A stretch of DNA of 64,000 bases from Treponema sp. UBA4267 (GTDB taxonomy: Bacteria > Spirochaetota > Spirochaetia > Treponematales > Treponemataceae), in NCBI GenBank assembly GCA_002395155.1, contig DGWD01000008.1:124001-188000 (forward strand), read 5' to 3'. The translations under genes and the position numbers were made by a program. Of this stretch, positions 42,458-51,690 are shown in pieces. The notes beneath the pieces are model-generated. The model was given only the letters and a program-made list of their open reading frames with translations, was not told the DNA's origin and ran no database searches. Within the stretch, counting starts at the first letter, position 1; every line of letters begins with the position of its first letter.

Positions 42458-44185
42458 TTACATCAATGAGATTTTTTTTGCAGCATACTTAAAATACTTA
42501 GCCCCAATTGGTGCTGAAAGAATTGCAAATATTACAGCTAAAATTATTTGTCCTAAATCATTTTTTGGTAAAGCAAAAATTGCAAGAATAATTGCAACAG
42601 CATCTACAACAATAGAAAGGAAAGTACCAATTATGCTATTCATATTCTGTTTAAATGCTGCAGTAGGATTTTCCCACAAAAGTTTTGGATTTGCCGTATC
42701 AAGAAGCATATCTATAAAAATAAGCAGCATAGAAACTGAAACGACATTCAGAGCCATTAAAACAAGTATCTTTATCACTTCTGAAGCCAAAAATGGACAA
42801 CCCAGTACAATATTTATTACTACAAGCAAAAGCGACATTACTAAATCTGCAATTATGATGTAGGTAAAAGCATGCCAGAACTTAGCTTTAACAATAAGAT
42901 TATTATCAATTGGCATAGCTTTTAAGTCATACAAGGCCTTTCCTTCTCTTGAAAAGGAAGATGAAGCAATCTGCGAACAGTTACCTGTAAAAACAGCAAT
43001 GCCTGCAGTAGCAACAGAAATCAAATATTTAACTTTTGTTAAGCCTTCTTCATTAAATCCCTGTATACCATTTAAAATTTCCTGCTGAAATTCGCTTAGA
43101 GAACCTTTTGAAGCAGAAATGAATCCAAAGGAAAAAGAAATGATTAAGATTACAGGCATAAGGAAAACCATAAGAGGTCCATTTGCAAAGAAAGCAGGTT
43201 CACGCAAAACAGTTTTTACATCACGCCAGTAAAGGGCCCTGAAAATAGATTGAGTATGCAGGTCCTTTGCCAAAAGTTTTTTTGAATCTGATGCAGAAAG
43301 TTTTTTAGACTTTTCATTAGAAAAACCGTCAAGAGTTTTGATGTAGAGTTTTGCCATTAAAGGAATGAATACAAATATTATAAGAGCTGAAATTGCAAGC
43401 AAAGAAAGAATTGCTAAAATATTTCCTCTTAGAGCACCGGCAAAAAAAGAAAGAACAGGTACTTTATCATTTAAATCCTGGAAGATTCCAACAAGAGGAC
43501 TTATCATTTCTTCCATAGCCTGACTGTCAAATAAACCGCTAGACAGTTTAGAATTTCCAAGAGAGTAAACCAAAGCTACAGCAATTACAAAAAAAGATGC
43601 AATTCCATTTAAAATTCCTTTTTTTCTAAGGAAAGGAATAAAATACAAAAGAATTATTAAAAAGAAGTAGATTAATGCAACTCCCAATAATGAAAAAGAC
43701 AGGTCACTAACCAACATTCCAATCCAGAAGAGTGGATTTACAAGTAATCTTTCGTGGTAACCATAAATAATAGAAGCAATTGAATAAAGCATGATTGCAA
43801 GAATTGCATCGGTTACAAAAGAAACTGCAAATTTAGCACCAAAGAATTGGGTGGGGGTGATAGGCATGGCTAAAAATTGGTCTTCGCCCTTTCCTGCATA
43901 ATAGTTTGATGCTACAGATGTAAAACCAAAAAATAGAATTACAAGAAAGCCTGTAATCATAGCAATTAAAGGCATTATAGAGGTTTCGCCTATTTTGAAT
44001 AAAAGCTTGTATGTTGAAGCCATTGAACTAACATACAATAAAACAAAAATTGCAATTATATATAAAAAGAGGAATGTAATAAGCAGGTTTTTAATAACAC
44101 CTTTAGGTCCTTTTTTAAAACCTTCAATAAAGCTTCCAAAAGAAAAAAGATTGGAGGCAAATATCTTAAATAATTTGAAAATCAT
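42458..44185 (-). CDS. ABC-2-type transporter permease
   Basis: 575 residues with about 12 hydrophobic helices, a large permease for an ABC exporter. Helices run roughly 28-55, 70-95, 105-135, 155-185, 190-210, 240-280, 330-360, 395-410, 430-475 and 515-560. ASNYYAGKGEDQFLAMPITPTQFFGAK and SFSREGKALYDLKAMPID are motif-like segments in cytosolic loops facing the ATPase. The ATPase gene lies 11 nt upstream on the same strand. GGTGA precedes the ATG. The substrate is unknown (lipid, peptide or polysaccharide are all possible). Confidence 0.8.
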   Translation of the reverse strand: MIFKLFKIFASNLFSFGSFIEGFKKGPKGVIKNLLITFLFLYIIAIFVLLYVSSMASTYKLLFKIGETSIMPLIAMITGFLVILFFGFTSVASNYYAGKGEDQFLAMPITPTQFFGAKFAVSFVTDAILAIMLYSIASIIYGYHERLLVNPLFWIGMLVSDLSFSLLGVALIYFFLIILLYFIPFLRKKGILNGIASFFVIAVALVYSLGNSKLSSGLFDSQAMEEMISPLVGIFQDLNDKVPVLSFFAGALRGNILAILSLLAISALIIFVFIPLMAKLYIKTLDGFSNEKSKKLSASDSKKLLAKDLHTQSIFRALYWRDVKTVLREPAFFANGPLMVFLMPVILIISFSFGFISASKGSLSEFQQEILNGIQGFNEEGLTKVKYLISVATAGIAVFTGNCSQIASSSFSREGKALYDLKAMPIDNNLIVKAKFWHAFTYIIIADLVMSLLLVVINIVLGCPFLASEVIKILVLMALNVVSVSMLLIFIDMLLDTANPKLLWENPTAAFKQNMNSIIGTFLSIVVDAVAIILAIFALPKNDLGQIILAVIFAILSAPIGAKYFKYAAKKISLM

Positions 44186-44196
44186 TGCTCACCATC

Positions 44197-44955
44197 CTAA
44201 ATATTTGCCTTATTTTCTTCCTGAACTTCACTTCCAATAAGTTTGAGGAAAATATCTTCAAGTGACTGATTTCCAGAACCATATTCTTCTTTAAGCTGGG
44301 CCATAGAACCAACAAAAACCAGATTACCTTTTTTAATAATTCCAATTCGATCGCAAAGTTTTTCTGCAACTTCCATTACATGGGTAGAAAAGAAAACTGT
44401 TTTCCCCTGGGCAGCTCTTTCCTTCATCAACTCTTTAACAATAAAGGCAGCTTCAGGATCCAGACCAACCATAGGTTCATCCAAAATCCAGTTTTGAGGT
44501 TCTGTTATTAAACTGGCAATGAGGAAGAGCTTCTGCTTCATTCCATGGCTGAAAGAAGAAATTTTGTTTACTAAAACTTCTTTTAAACCAAAACGTTCAC
44601 AATATTTATCAATTCGCTGTTTACGTTCTTCAAGAGAAACTTTATAAACATCACAAATAAAATTCAGATATTCAATTGCCTTAAGGCGTGAAAATGTTTC
44701 TGGATTATCTGGAACAAAGGCAAGAGTTCGTTTTGCAGCAATTGGACGTTCTGCCATAGAAATACCATCCAGCAAAACAGTTCCTTCATCTGGCTGTAAA
44801 ATTCCAGTAAGCATTTTTATTGTTGTAGTTTTTCCCGCACCATTTGGACCAAGAAAACCAAAAATTTCACCATTATTAACCGTTAAATTAAAGGAATCTA
44901 CGGCCTTAATTCCATTTTTGTTATAAGCCTTTGAAACATTTTGAATCTCAAACAT
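44197..44955 (-). CDS. ABC transporter ATP-binding protein
   Basis: 252 residues: Walker A GPNGAGKTTT (about 36-45), signature FSHGMKQKL (about 136-144, with SHGMKQ for LSGGQ), Walker B WILDEPMVGLDP (about 156-167), H-loop FFSTHVMEVAE. DRA/NatA-type exporter ATPase paired with the permease directly downstream. GGAG lies 8 nt before the ATG. Confidence 0.92.
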   Translation of the reverse strand: MFEIQNVSKAYNKNGIKAVDSFNLTVNNGEIFGFLGPNGAGKTTTIKMLTGILQPDEGTVLLDGISMAERPIAAKRTLAFVPDNPETFSRLKAIEYLNFICDVYKVSLEERKQRIDKYCERFGLKEVLVNKISSFSHGMKQKLFLIASLITEPQNWILDEPMVGLDPEAAFIVKELMKERAAQGKTVFFSTHVMEVAEKLCDRIGIIKKGNLVFVGSMAQLKEEYGSGNQSLEDIFLKLIGSEVQEENKANI

Positions 44956-45018
44956 TTTGCATCTCCAATATCTTTATATTAAAGTATCGGATTCATTTAG
45001 AAAAGTAAGAGACATTAC

Positions 45019-46605
45019 TTAAAAGGAAACTTTTGCCAAAAGATAAACAAAGGCTGAATTCCAGTAAATTGCAACTTCGTTTGTAGAATAACTTGGCTGT
45101 GCATCTATAAAGCATTTTAGTGGAGGCTGCCCCTGGAGATTTTCCTTGGCACATTCATCCTGTAGCCATTCAGAAGGTCCGCCCGAAAGCATACCAGGCA
45201 TAAGTTTACCGCTTGCACCGGAAGGCCTGTGATGAGGATTTACAGGATAACGACTACCCTGACAGGTTATGTAACATAAATCTAAAGGATTACAACCAAG
45301 AATATAGTCTATCTGTTTTTTTGCAGCCTTCTTAAATTCTTCTTTTTTGCTGATAGAGTATGCCATCATCATTACATGGGCCTGGTCACAAACCGCACCG
45401 TTACTACCCCATCCAAAATGTAAAAGACATGTTCCAAAGGCAGAATTATTTGAAATTTCAAGAATTTCCATAGCCTGAGTCAAAACATCGGCACAAAGGG
45501 AATTTACAAGTGCTCTATTCTTCATCTTTTCTGCATTAGCTAAAAGAATTTCTGTACCATAGCCTGCAACCATTCCCCAGCCAAAACTTTCAACCCAGCC
45601 TCTATCCCACGGACAATTTGGATCAAGAGGTCGATCCTTCTGCTGGGCTCTAATTACTAATGCACGATTAAGATATGTTTCATCACCTAAAGCAGCCCAA
45701 AGTGAACAAAGGGCAAAGTAACGTTCATCGGAAACATTGCGGTCACCATAACCACCTGTAGTAATTTCTGGAGGGTTGATAAAGAATTCGTCTTCGTGGC
45801 TATCAAGGTAAGCCTGAGATTTTTTTGCTGCTTCTATAAGCTTGCGGGCAAATTCGGGGTCTGTCCCCTCAAAGTATTGTGCAGAATAAGCTGTAACGCC
45901 TACAAAATCTGCAGTTGCGGCTGTTGAAACCGGAGAAAGCACCTGCCTTTCAGTTTCTTGAGCAGGCATTACAAAACCACAAAAGTGATAACAGGTAATT
46001 TTATGGTAAACTCCACCATCTTCCCTTTGCATTTGAAGCATCCATTCAAGTTCAAAACGAACTTCTGCCAAAATATCAAACTCTTTAAAAGAATCTTTTG
46101 AAGAGTTATAGGCAAGGAGCAGATCCATAATTGTTTTGGCACCTGCAACAACATACCGTCCATAGTCACCGGCGTCGTGCCAGCCCCCCTGAACATTTTT
46201 TGTTTGATCGGTTCCGTAGACATCGGCAGGAGTTGTATGACAAAGTCCCTGGCCACAACGAGAAAGTTTGAAATAATTCAATGTAGAAAAATACAGATCC
46301 CTGTAAACATCAGAAGATATTTGAAAATCGAAGCTTTTTTCCTGACCAAACTTTATAAAGTATTTTCCGCTGGTTTGGAAGTCAGAAAAGTCTGCTGTGT
46401 AGATGGCCTGACCCGCTCCCTTATCAACATTGCCGCTACCCTGAATTTTTCCAGAATAAAGAGTCTTGCCGGTAGCTGTGTCACATAGTTCAAAGAGGTC
46501 TGTCCCCTCTTGTGACTGACGAACCTGAGAAGAAATATAAGCAATTTTTGAATCACCTGGTAAATATCCAACCTGATTAATATAAATTGAATTGTTATCT
46601 TTCAT
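45019..46605 (-). CDS. Glycoside hydrolase family 9 enzyme (endoglucanase-type), without signal peptide
   Basis: 528 residues from the ATG at 46605. An N-terminal Ig-like CelD_N domain (INQVGYLPGDSKIAYI...) is followed by the (alpha/alpha)6 GH9 catalytic domain: GGWHDAGDYGRYV (about 145-157) with the catalytic-base Asp pair, the HHRPSG motif, and YSTNEVAIYWNSAFVY near the C-terminus with the catalytic acid Glu. There is no signal peptide, so it would act on cello-oligosaccharides in the cytoplasm, unless another export route exists. It contains two GGGGACAGACCCC copies. Confidence 0.9.
   Translation of the reverse strand: MKDNNSIYINQVGYLPGDSKIAYISSQVRQSQEGTDLFELCDTATGKTLYSGKIQGSGNVDKGAGQAIYTADFSDFQTSGKYFIKFGQEKSFDFQISSDVYRDLYFSTLNYFKLSRCGQGLCHTTPADVYGTDQTKNVQGGWHDAGDYGRYVVAGAKTIMDLLLAYNSSKDSFKEFDILAEVRFELEWMLQMQREDGGVYHKITCYHFCGFVMPAQETERQVLSPVSTAATADFVGVTAYSAQYFEGTDPEFARKLIEAAKKSQAYLDSHEDEFFINPPEITTGGYGDRNVSDERYFALCSLWAALGDETYLNRALVIRAQQKDRPLDPNCPWDRGWVESFGWGMVAGYGTEILLANAEKMKNRALVNSLCADVLTQAMEILEISNNSAFGTCLLHFGWGSNGAVCDQAHVMMMAYSISKKEEFKKAAKKQIDYILGCNPLDLCYITCQGSRYPVNPHHRPSGASGKLMPGMLSGGPSEWLQDECAKENLQGQPPLKCFIDAQPSYSTNEVAIYWNSAFVYLLAKVSF
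45856..45868 (-). repeat. GGGGACAGACCCC repeat, copy 6 (in GH9)
   Basis: Exact 13-mer in sense orientation, read Gly-Thr-Asp-Pro (FEGTDPEFARK), in a helical-barrel loop. Confidence 0.9.
46495..46507 (-). repeat. GGGGACAGACCCC repeat, copy 7, variant (in GH9)
   Basis: Sense GGGGACAGACCTC, in a longer palindrome AGAGGTCTGTCCCCTCT (46494-46510 on the plus strand). It encodes Gly-Thr-Asp-Leu in the CelD_N domain. Confidence 0.8.
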
Positions 46606-46612
46606 AAGAAAA

Positions 46613-46618
46613 AATATA
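46613..46618 (-). promoter_or_regulatory. -10 element of the GH9 gene, probable leaderless transcript
   Basis: On the minus strand TATATT is followed by 7 nt (TTTTCTT) and the ATG at 46605. No ribosome-binding site is present. Confidence 0.5.
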
Positions 46619-46684
46619 ACTGACAAGAGAATATAAAAGTTGAATAAATCTCCACATTATTTGCTTAAAGTGGCAATAAAATGA

Positions 46685-47329
46685 CTAATTATTTAAACAA
46701 AGAAGATAAGTAAGAGGCAGTTTTTGTTTGCTAACCTTTCCGTCCAAATCTTTTAAAGTGATATTGATAAAGCTGTCTCTAACTTCGTTGGCGGCATCTT
46801 GCCCATAAAAAGTTGCAAGCATTTGGATATATTCTGTTTCCGTCATTTCTTCATCATTAAAAACAGGGGCCAAAAAAAGGTCTAAAATCATTGAAGTCTG
46901 CTGATCTGCGGAATTATAAAAATCAACAAGGGCTTTACGGCTTAGGTTTAATTTTAGCTGCTCTTTTTCCTGACTTACAATTCCAGATGTAAAAATGTAA
47001 GAAGTTCTTTTTTGATCATGCATAGAAATGCGAACTGATGAAGTTCCCTGGGCCTGACTTTGTATGTTTGTAAAACCTGCTTTAGATAATTCATACTCAA
47101 TTTCTTTAAAATCAAGTGATTGATTTAGTGCATTTGTATTTTGTTCACTTGAAATACCAGCCGCAGAAAGAAGCATTTGAGTAAATGCCTGGCCTGCACC
47201 GCCTTCAAAAGAAATTGCAAGTGCACCATCTTTAAGCATCTGCAAAGTTATATTCAGGCTGCAAGAAGTCATTAATAAGGCTGAAATTAAAATTGTAAAA
47301 ACAAAAAAAATCTTCTTCATCTTCATCAT
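46685..47329 (-). CDS. Lipoprotein of unknown function
   Basis: 214 residues, with a lipobox LMTSC at about residues 19-23, so it is likely lipid-anchored after LspA cleavage. The mature part shows strand/helix alternation with a conserved-looking LSRKALVDFYNSADQQTS region; no family is recognised. Three Met codons lie in the first four positions (MMKMKK), so the start could be 3-9 nt later. It begins 14 nt after the NlpC/P60 gene, in the same orientation, and probably shares its transcript. Confidence 0.65.
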   Translation of the reverse strand: MMKMKKIFFVFTILISALLMTSCSLNITLQMLKDGALAISFEGGAGQAFTQMLLSAAGISSEQNTNALNQSLDFKEIEYELSKAGFTNIQSQAQGTSSVRISMHDQKRTSYIFTSGIVSQEKEQLKLNLSRKALVDFYNSADQQTSMILDLFLAPVFNDEEMTETEYIQMLATFYGQDAANEVRDSFINITLKDLDGKVSKQKLPLTYLLCLNN

Positions 47330-47343
47330 TTTATTTGCTAGTC

Positions 47344-48525
47344 CTATTTCTTAAAAAATGATCCAGCAGAAAAAGTTACTCTAAAACCGGTAAACATTAC
47401 AAGACCAGCAGAAATTGACTGTAAAAATGGAAGTGCCGCATTATCTGGCTGATTAAAAACTGTATAACTTATATCCTGTACCAGCTGAACTCTAGATTTT
47501 GCAATTGGGAATGATGGAGTTGAAAATGATATACCAATAATTCCTGGGAAAATTGATGCAGAAATTGCTTCTCCAGTTCCTATCATTTGTGGGCTGCCAA
47601 AAGTAAATACAGGACCTGCATAGAAACGTAGAAAATCATTTACTGTTGCGGTAAAGGTAAGTGGTAACTGAAAAACTCCCAAGCCGTGATTATATCTAAA
47701 ACATAATCCAAAACCTGGTTCTAAAACCCACTTGGAATATCTTACATTGGTGTGTAAATCTATACCCCGCCACTTAAACATAAACTCATTAGGAGAAATT
47801 AAAGACCAGTTACAAAAAACTGAAGAATCTACTGTAAATGCATCAAACCCCTGGGCATCGGCCTTATAAAAAGATGACCCCTTATAAGCAACAGTAGTTT
47901 TTTTACTTTGTTTAGAAGACCTTGTGTCCGCCTTTACAACTTCTTCTTCAAACTCTTCTTCTGCATATTTTGATTTTCCAGATTTAATAAACTGTCCGCA
48001 AGCAACATATTTAGGTTTCCAATAAGGCTGATTAAGTGAAGAAATAATTACACCAGTATTCGGTCCATCGCTGATTGCCGAAATAAATTGATTATTTCCA
48101 ATATAAATTCCTACATGGGTAATTGGGGCTGTATTATTTGTCTTAAAAAAGAGTAAATCTCCAACTTCCTTTTTAGAATCTGGAACAATTTTACAATAGC
48201 TGTAAAGAGCTCTAGAAGTTCTTGGCAACTGTTTACCAATTGATTCTCTGGCAACAAAATAAATAAGACCAGAACAATCGAATTTATCTGGACCTACAGC
48301 ACCAAGAACATAAGGACAGCCCACATACTTTTTTGCTTCTGCTACAAAGGTTTCTCTGGCTACCTGGGCCTGTGCAGGAGTTGTATCATCTGCACAAAGT
48401 TTCAAACAGGAAACAGAAAAAATAATCATTAGAAGTACAAGGGCTTTTTTTGCCGGATGATTAGTTAAATTTGTTAAAGTTGAAAATCGCATACATATAT
48501 TTTCGTTATTTTTTTGTGTTAACAT
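47344..48525 (-). CDS. NlpC/P60-family peptidoglycan hydrolase with a barrel-like C-terminus
   Basis: 393 residues from the first Met; the true start may be the Met at position 12 (48492), which gives a better signal peptide (hydrophobic about residues 18-34 of that shorter form). The catalytic core (about 60-180): FDCSGLIYF with the nucleophile Cys, HVGIYIGNNQF with the His, and a polar residue after it. These enzymes cut gamma-D-Glu-diamino-acid bonds. A charged linker (about 185-215) leads to about 170 strand-rich residues (GFGLCFRYNHGLGVFQLPLTFTATVND...) resembling an outer-membrane barrel. It may therefore be anchored in the outer membrane facing the periplasm. Confidence 0.75.
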   Translation of the reverse strand: MLTQKNNENICMRFSTLTNLTNHPAKKALVLLMIIFSVSCLKLCADDTTPAQAQVARETFVAEAKKYVGCPYVLGAVGPDKFDCSGLIYFVARESIGKQLPRTSRALYSYCKIVPDSKKEVGDLLFFKTNNTAPITHVGIYIGNNQFISAISDGPNTGVIISSLNQPYWKPKYVACGQFIKSGKSKYAEEEFEEEVVKADTRSSKQSKKTTVAYKGSSFYKADAQGFDAFTVDSSVFCNWSLISPNEFMFKWRGIDLHTNVRYSKWVLEPGFGLCFRYNHGLGVFQLPLTFTATVNDFLRFYAGPVFTFGSPQMIGTGEAISASIFPGIIGISFSTPSFPIAKSRVQLVQDISYTVFNQPDNAALPFLQSISAGLVMFTGFRVTFSAGSFFKK

Positions 48526-48557
48526 TCTATTTTTTTTTCATTTTTTTGATTAGGTTG

Positions 48558-48563
48558 TATAAT
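48558..48563 (+). promoter_or_regulatory. -10 element ahead of the acyl-CoA ligase gene
   Basis: TATAAT 72 nt upstream of the ATG at 48636. The leader carries AGGAG about 12 nt from the start. No strong -35 is seen. Confidence 0.4.
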
Positions 48564-48635
48564 TCTACATAAGTCTTCAAAAAAATGAACATTAAAATTA
48601 CAAAAAGATATAAAATTTAGGAGCAAAAAATAATT

Positions 48636-50405
48636 ATGGCAAAACTTGAAAAACGAATTCCTTGGGCATATCTGGAAGAATTCCGTGGAACAGATTTTAA
48701 GGGCGACTGGCCAACCTTTCCAGAAATGCTTAAAATTCAAGCTAAACGTAATGGGGACAGACCCTTCTTTACTGTTTTTGACGGACCTGAAGATTCCAAA
48801 AACACTCTTACTTACAACCAGGTTTTAGCTAAGGCTGAACAATTAGGAAAATGGCTTCTTTCATTTGGAATTAAAAAGGGTGATAGAGTTGCTGTAATGG
48901 GAAAAAACTCTCCAGAATGGGCATTAGTATATCACGCTACATTTTTTGCAAGTGGAATCATTGTTCCAATTGATAATGGACTGCACGAAAATGAAGTTGT
49001 AAACATTGTAAATACAGCCCAACCAAAAATTGTTTTCTGTGATGATGAAAAAGCACCTTTCTACACCAAGAATTTCCCTGACCTGGCTATTAAATCACTT
49101 AATCCTTCTGCAGGTGAAAATTATGTCTACAATCTTAAATGCGATCAGGACATAAAAGAAAATGAACCTGTTCAAGAAAATGATACAGCAGCTATTTTGT
49201 TTACTTCTGGTACTACAGGAAAACCAAAAGGTGTAATGCTGAGTCATAAAAACCTTATTTCAGACGGATTTATTGCCCAGACAAATCTTACTATTTATCC
49301 AACAGATGTTTTTTATGCACTCTTACCAATCCACCATGCTTATACAATGCAGGCAGCCTTTATTGTTCCTGTAGAAACTGGAGCAGAAATTGTATTTGGA
49401 AAAAGCCTTGCAGTTTCTAAGCTGATGAGGGAATTGCGCGAAGGTAAAATCTCTATCATGCTTGGGGTTCCTTTACTTTACAACAAGTTGCTTTTTGGAA
49501 TTAGAAATGGAATTAAATCTAAGGGTGCTCTTGTTTCTGGAGCCGTTGCCTGCATGAGAGGCATTTCATTCTTTGTAAAAAAAATGACTGGAAAAAATAT
49601 TGGTAAGGTCCTTTTTAAGTCCGTTTTACAGCAGGCAAATATTTATTCTTTAAGAGTTGCAATTTGCGGTGGTGGCCCTTTGGCTTCAAGTGTTTTCAAG
49701 CAGTACAATGCCATGGGTATCGATTTTATTCAGGGTTATGGTTTAACCGAAACTTCTCCTATCATCACTCTTAATCCTCTTGAGCACTTTAAAATTGAAA
49801 GTGTTGGACGTTCCTTTGCTCCTTACGAGGATATAAAAATTATAAATGGAGAAAAAACCATTACAAATAAAGGTCTACAGACCGTTGGCGAAATTGTTGT
49901 TAAGGGCCCAATGGTAATGCAGGGTTACTACCAAATGCCAAAAGAAACCGAAGCAATGTTTACTGAAGATGGATATTTGAAAACCGGCGATTTAGGCTGG
50001 ATGGATAAAGAACTTTATGTAATGCTTTGCGGACGTGCTAAAAACCTTATTGTTACAAATGGTGGTAAAAATGTTTATCCGGAAGAAATTGAAGATTCCT
50101 TCCAATTGATTGACGATGTTCAGCAGGTAACAGTTCGCGGCTATCACACTGATGAAGATAAGACTTCCGAATTAATTGAAGCACTCATTTACCCAAGTGA
50201 CAGCCTTTACGAAAAACTTGGATGTGAACGAAATAATCAGTTTGTTCAGGATGAAGTAATGGAAGAAATTAAAAAGGATGTAGCCAAGGTCAACAAAAAC
50301 TTCCAGAGCTACTCGCAAATTACAAAAATAACCTTGCTGAAAGAGCCATTGGAAATGACTACCTCCCAGAAGGTTAAACGTAATTTTATAGCAAAAACTT
50401 ATTAA
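48636..50405 (+). CDS. AMP-forming acyl-CoA ligase (long-chain fatty acid type)
   Basis: 589 residues of the ANL superfamily: P-loop LFTSGTTGKPKGVMLSH (about 188-204), GYGLTETSP (about 367-375), KTGDLGWMD (about 449-457) and the C-terminal lysine region VKRNFIAKTY. Activates a fatty or other carboxylic acid to its CoA thioester via an acyl-adenylate. N-terminal residues about 1-30 are uncommon but not secretory. The peptide NGDRPF near residue 40 matches the family but is encoded by a near-exact GGGGACAGACCC copy. Confidence 0.9.
   Translation: MAKLEKRIPWAYLEEFRGTDFKGDWPTFPEMLKIQAKRNGDRPFFTVFDGPEDSKNTLTYNQVLAKAEQLGKWLLSFGIKKGDRVAVMGKNSPEWALVYHATFFASGIIVPIDNGLHENEVVNIVNTAQPKIVFCDDEKAPFYTKNFPDLAIKSLNPSAGENYVYNLKCDQDIKENEPVQENDTAAILFTSGTTGKPKGVMLSHKNLISDGFIAQTNLTIYPTDVFYALLPIHHAYTMQAAFIVPVETGAEIVFGKSLAVSKLMRELREGKISIMLGVPLLYNKLLFGIRNGIKSKGALVSGAVACMRGISFFVKKMTGKNIGKVLFKSVLQQANIYSLRVAICGGGPLASSVFKQYNAMGIDFIQGYGLTETSPIITLNPLEHFKIESVGRSFAPYEDIKIINGEKTITNKGLQTVGEIVVKGPMVMQGYYQMPKETEAMFTEDGYLKTGDLGWMDKELYVMLCGRAKNLIVTNGGKNVYPEEIEDSFQLIDDVQQVTVRGYHTDEDKTSELIEALIYPSDSLYEKLGCERNNQFVQDEVMEEIKKDVAKVNKNFQSYSQITKITLLKEPLEMTTSQKVKRNFIAKTY
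48753..48765 (+). repeat. GGGGACAGACCCC repeat, copy 8, variant (in acyl-CoA ligase)
   Basis: GGGGACAGACCCT in sense orientation, read GGG GAC AGA CCC, giving Gly-Asp-Arg-Pro: the third reading frame of the repeat. Confidence 0.7.
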
Positions 50406-50416
50406 TTTTTTTTATA

Positions 50417-50441
50417 AAGGGCTTACTTAAGGTAGGCCCTT
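50417..50441 (+). terminator. Terminator after the acyl-CoA ligase gene
   Basis: AAGGGCTTAC (50417-50426) pairs with GGTAGGCCCTT (50431-50441), with one bulged or mismatched position, followed by TATTTCTTTT on the plus strand. It overlaps the stop codon of the convergent gene, for which it would be weak. Confidence 0.55.
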
Positions 50442-51640
50442 ATTTCTTTTGCCATCTCAACAAAACGGTCTCCCTGTCTCTGATAAACCGCAAGATATGG
50501 ATCAGGAATTGGACCTCCTGCACATGAGGCAGCCCAAAATCTTACATCATCAGACTGGATATCATAAGCTTCAGCTCGGTAGTGAACTGGAGCAAGCATG
50601 GTTTTCATAGCAAGAACATTTTGTACTTCCAAAGAAAGAAGATTTTCCAGGATTTCTTTTCCATTACTATTATCTGTAATTAAAACACAAGAAATTGCTG
50701 GTGCCATAAGACCGTGCTCAACTCTATCTGTAATATAAGGTGCTTTGAATGTTTCAAAGTTTTTTACAACCTGATAGTTCAAATTTCTATGCTGAGTAAG
50801 ACTTGTAAAGAAAAGTGCAACTTGGTTTTCACGGGAAAAAGCACTCAAATCTGTTGTGCTGGCACGGTACCACTGTGGGTGTGTAAATCCCTGGTCAGGC
50901 CAACTTTTTAAAGTATCAAGAATTTTTCTAAGTGTTAGTTTTTCATTATAGTTTGGTAGCTGTGCCAATTCTAAATCTATTACATCTGAAAGTGACTGAG
51001 CTTTTTTCAATCCCTCCATCAACTTATTATAAGCCTCAAGGCCTCCCTGAGATTCTACAAGAACACCTATAAAAGCCAAAAGAGTTCTATCTTCCCCTCC
51101 ATCAGTAAAAAATGGAGAAAAAACATAAGATTTTGCGGCGTTAAGGAAGGAATTTAATTCATCATAAGATTTAGAAGGATCAATTTGAACTTTTTCTGCT
51201 ACCGGTTTGTAATAATTGAATTCGTAGTGATCTAAAAGAATTGGTATACAGTCTTTATTGCGCATTGCAGTAGGAATGTTTTCTAGTATTTTATTTGGTA
51301 TATGTTCAACACTTCCTGCAAGAGAATCTGTTACTTCGCCCTTCCAAGTAAAAAGCATGTCATATTTTTTTGTAATAATTGAAAGGTCCATCGCTCCTGG
51401 AGCTATAAGATCATATTTAATATTAATCTTTTCTTTCTGGGGGATGTTTTCTTTAAGCAGGTTTACATAGTCTTCTGAAAGACCGTAAAAAGCAATGCTA
51501 ACACTTCTATCATCAATACGTTTTTTGATTGAAAGACCTGTGCAAATACCCGCAATAATTAAGCCAAGAAGGATAATGAGAATAAAGATTATTTTTAATG
51601 ATTTTCCAGATTTAATTTTTTTTGTTTGCTTCTTTTTCAT
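50423..51640 (-). CDS. Membrane-anchored extracellular solute-binding-like protein
   Basis: 405 residues. A basic N-terminus is followed by one membrane helix (about 15-37), the rest being extracytoplasmic. The body has the two-lobe pattern of family 1 solute-binding proteins: YDMLFTWKGEV, DKYEF/HYEFNYYKP, SPFFTDGGEDRTLLAFIGVLVES, NQVALFFTSLTQ. No permease or ATPase gene lies beside it, so it may be a stand-alone binding or sensing protein. A GATAAT lies 6 nt before its ATG, so it also looks leaderless. Confidence 0.6.
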   Translation of the reverse strand: MKKKQTKKIKSGKSLKIIFILIILLGLIIAGICTGLSIKKRIDDRSVSIAFYGLSEDYVNLLKENIPQKEKINIKYDLIAPGAMDLSIITKKYDMLFTWKGEVTDSLAGSVEHIPNKILENIPTAMRNKDCIPILLDHYEFNYYKPVAEKVQIDPSKSYDELNSFLNAAKSYVFSPFFTDGGEDRTLLAFIGVLVESQGGLEAYNKLMEGLKKAQSLSDVIDLELAQLPNYNEKLTLRKILDTLKSWPDQGFTHPQWYRASTTDLSAFSRENQVALFFTSLTQHRNLNYQVVKNFETFKAPYITDRVEHGLMAPAISCVLITDNSNGKEILENLLSLEVQNVLAMKTMLAPVHYRAEAYDIQSDDVRFWAASCAGGPIPDPYLAVYQRQGDRFVEMAKEIRAYLK

Positions 51641-51646
51641 AAATTG

Positions 51647-51652
51647 ATTATC
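51647..51652 (-). promoter_or_regulatory. -10 element of the solute-binding-like gene, probable leaderless transcript
   Basis: On the minus strand GATAAT, 6 nt (CAATTT), then the ATG at 51640. No ribosome-binding site is seen. Confidence 0.4.
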
Positions 51653-51690
51653 GGCACAATAATATTATTTTTGCGTACTTTGTATGATTT

